Of a DNA stretch of 64,000 nt, positions 63,120-64,000 are shown one piece after another (position 1 is the stretch's first letter; each line of letters opens with the position of its first letter). The notes beneath the pieces were generated by a model. It made no database searches. It was not told the origin of the DNA and saw only the letters and a list, made by a program, of their open reading frames with translations. Origin of the DNA: Ehretia macrophylla (lineage: Eukaryota > Streptophyta > Magnoliopsida > Boraginales > Ehretiaceae); NCBI GenBank assembly GCA_037974665.1, contig CM075778.1:26292001-26356000 (forward strand), read 5' to 3'. The translations under genes and the position numbers were made by a program.

Positions 63120-64000
63120 TGTCACGCCCCCAAATTGATTAAAGCAAAGTTTAGAAACGTGACTGCCCTTCCCATTAATCTCGTTATTTAAGCTCTATCA
63201 TGTGTAAAGAAAACAGATAAAAAGAATGGGTGAGCGAACAATGCTCAGTAAGTGGGTCTCTCCAAATGAAACACTATTCGAACAATGCTCAGTAAGTGGG
63301 TCTCTCCAAATGAAACACTATTCAGTCACGAATAAACAAGAATATACGATTTGCATAAGGAGTTACAAACAGTTCACAATGAAGCACGACGCAATTGACG
63401 GGTAGGCACTAACCGTAGACAAATATACATGATTATTCAAGAAATAATAGCACAATAATATTAAGAAAATTAATACGAGAATCAAGAAATGATTGATTAA
63501 AATATCACTGAAGGATCACTGATAAAATCACTAAAAAAAATATTTGTTATTAAGCAACATATTACCACAATATCACGTCATGGGTACAAGGCCCCCAAAT
63601 GCACACATGATAATGGAGCTCCAAATCACGTCATAATTTGGCGATGATTCGCCCACGATTCACGTCATGTTTTGGCGATAAATTTATCCATGATTCACGT
63701 CATATTCATACCTTAAGAAAATTAAACTTTAATAAGGTTCTTGAAAATAATACAAAGATCACTTTCTGTATTAATTCTTTAATTCCTTTTTGGATCAAAG
63801 ATAAGGGAAACCACCAAAACATGGTTATGAATAAGGCTTCCAAGAGTTATACACAAGACATGTTGGGTTATGGTAAGTAAAAGAGAAATGATACACTTTG
63901 TAAGAAGAGCTTAAGGAACACTCACGAGACACATAGGTTGCCAAGGGTTAATGATAAGCATGAGCACAATACATGCAAGGTTGAAACTTGGATAAGTATA
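63120..64000. repeat. Non-coding repeat-like DNA beginning TGTCACGCC (unit 4, cut)
   Basis: Start of the fourth unit, continuing past the window. It shares unit 2 variants (GACGGGTAGG, ATATCACTGAAGG, TTCCTTTTTGGATC). No gene seen. Confidence 0.4.
63235..63322 (+). repeat. 44-bp tandem duplication (unit 4 only)
   Basis: Two exact 44-bp copies starting CGAACAATGCTCAGTAAGTG at 63235 and 63279. Units 1-3 have a single copy. Confidence 0.95.

Noticed and set aside
1-64000. Array as a pure assembly artefact
   Set aside because: Units differ by private insertions with target duplications, deletions and many point differences, so they are not simple copies of one read set. Collapse or misjoin at individual borders cannot be excluded from sequence alone.

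Overview
The window looks like nuclear DNA of a dicot-type flowering plant. It is AT-rich and gene-poor, packed with decayed Copia retrotransposons, a LINE fragment, hAT-like elements and MITEs. Its only convincing genes are copies of a plant-specific NAC-domain transcription factor. No rRNA, tRNA, CRISPR array or bacterial-type operon was seen. No species name can be given from the sequence.

Layout: a tandem segmental array. NAC stop codons lie at 151, 24120, 39432 and 62475, giving unit lengths of 23,969, 15,312 and 23,043 bp, with a fourth unit cut off at 64000. Each unit runs in the same order: NAC gene; about 640 bp of 3' flank with a conserved hairpin and AATAAA; about 2.4 kb of non-coding repeat-like DNA beginning TGTCACGCC; a segment resembling an old LTR; an antisense LINE reverse-transcriptase fragment; a reversed tRNA-primed retroelement remnant (missing from unit 1); a hAT-like element; a decayed Ale/Retrofit-like Copia element whose 3' LTR carries a hairpin MITE; about 1.3 kb of upstream sequence; then the next NAC gene.

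Unit differences: units 1 and 3 carry a second Copia element (7.85 and 7.72 kb) flanked by AGTAG, and unit 2 keeps the exact empty site. Unit 1 alone also has an 883-bp hAT element with an 8-bp target duplication, an 864-bp long-TIR element, and two deletions of about 0.73 and 0.24 kb. These differences account for the unit lengths to within about 10 bp. Similarity is mosaic: left of the LINE, units 1 and 3 match each other best; in the Ale element, units 2 and 3 do. This suggests unequal crossing-over or gene conversion.

Gene status: copies 3 (38209-39432) and 4 (61252-62475) are intact 407-codon, intronless NAC genes. Copy 2 (22899-24120) has a 2-bp deletion that ends the protein inside the NAC domain. 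Copy 1 is visible only as its last 49 codons. I found no new enzymatic or defence system. The points of interest are the expansion history of the NAC array and the mobile-element structures within it.
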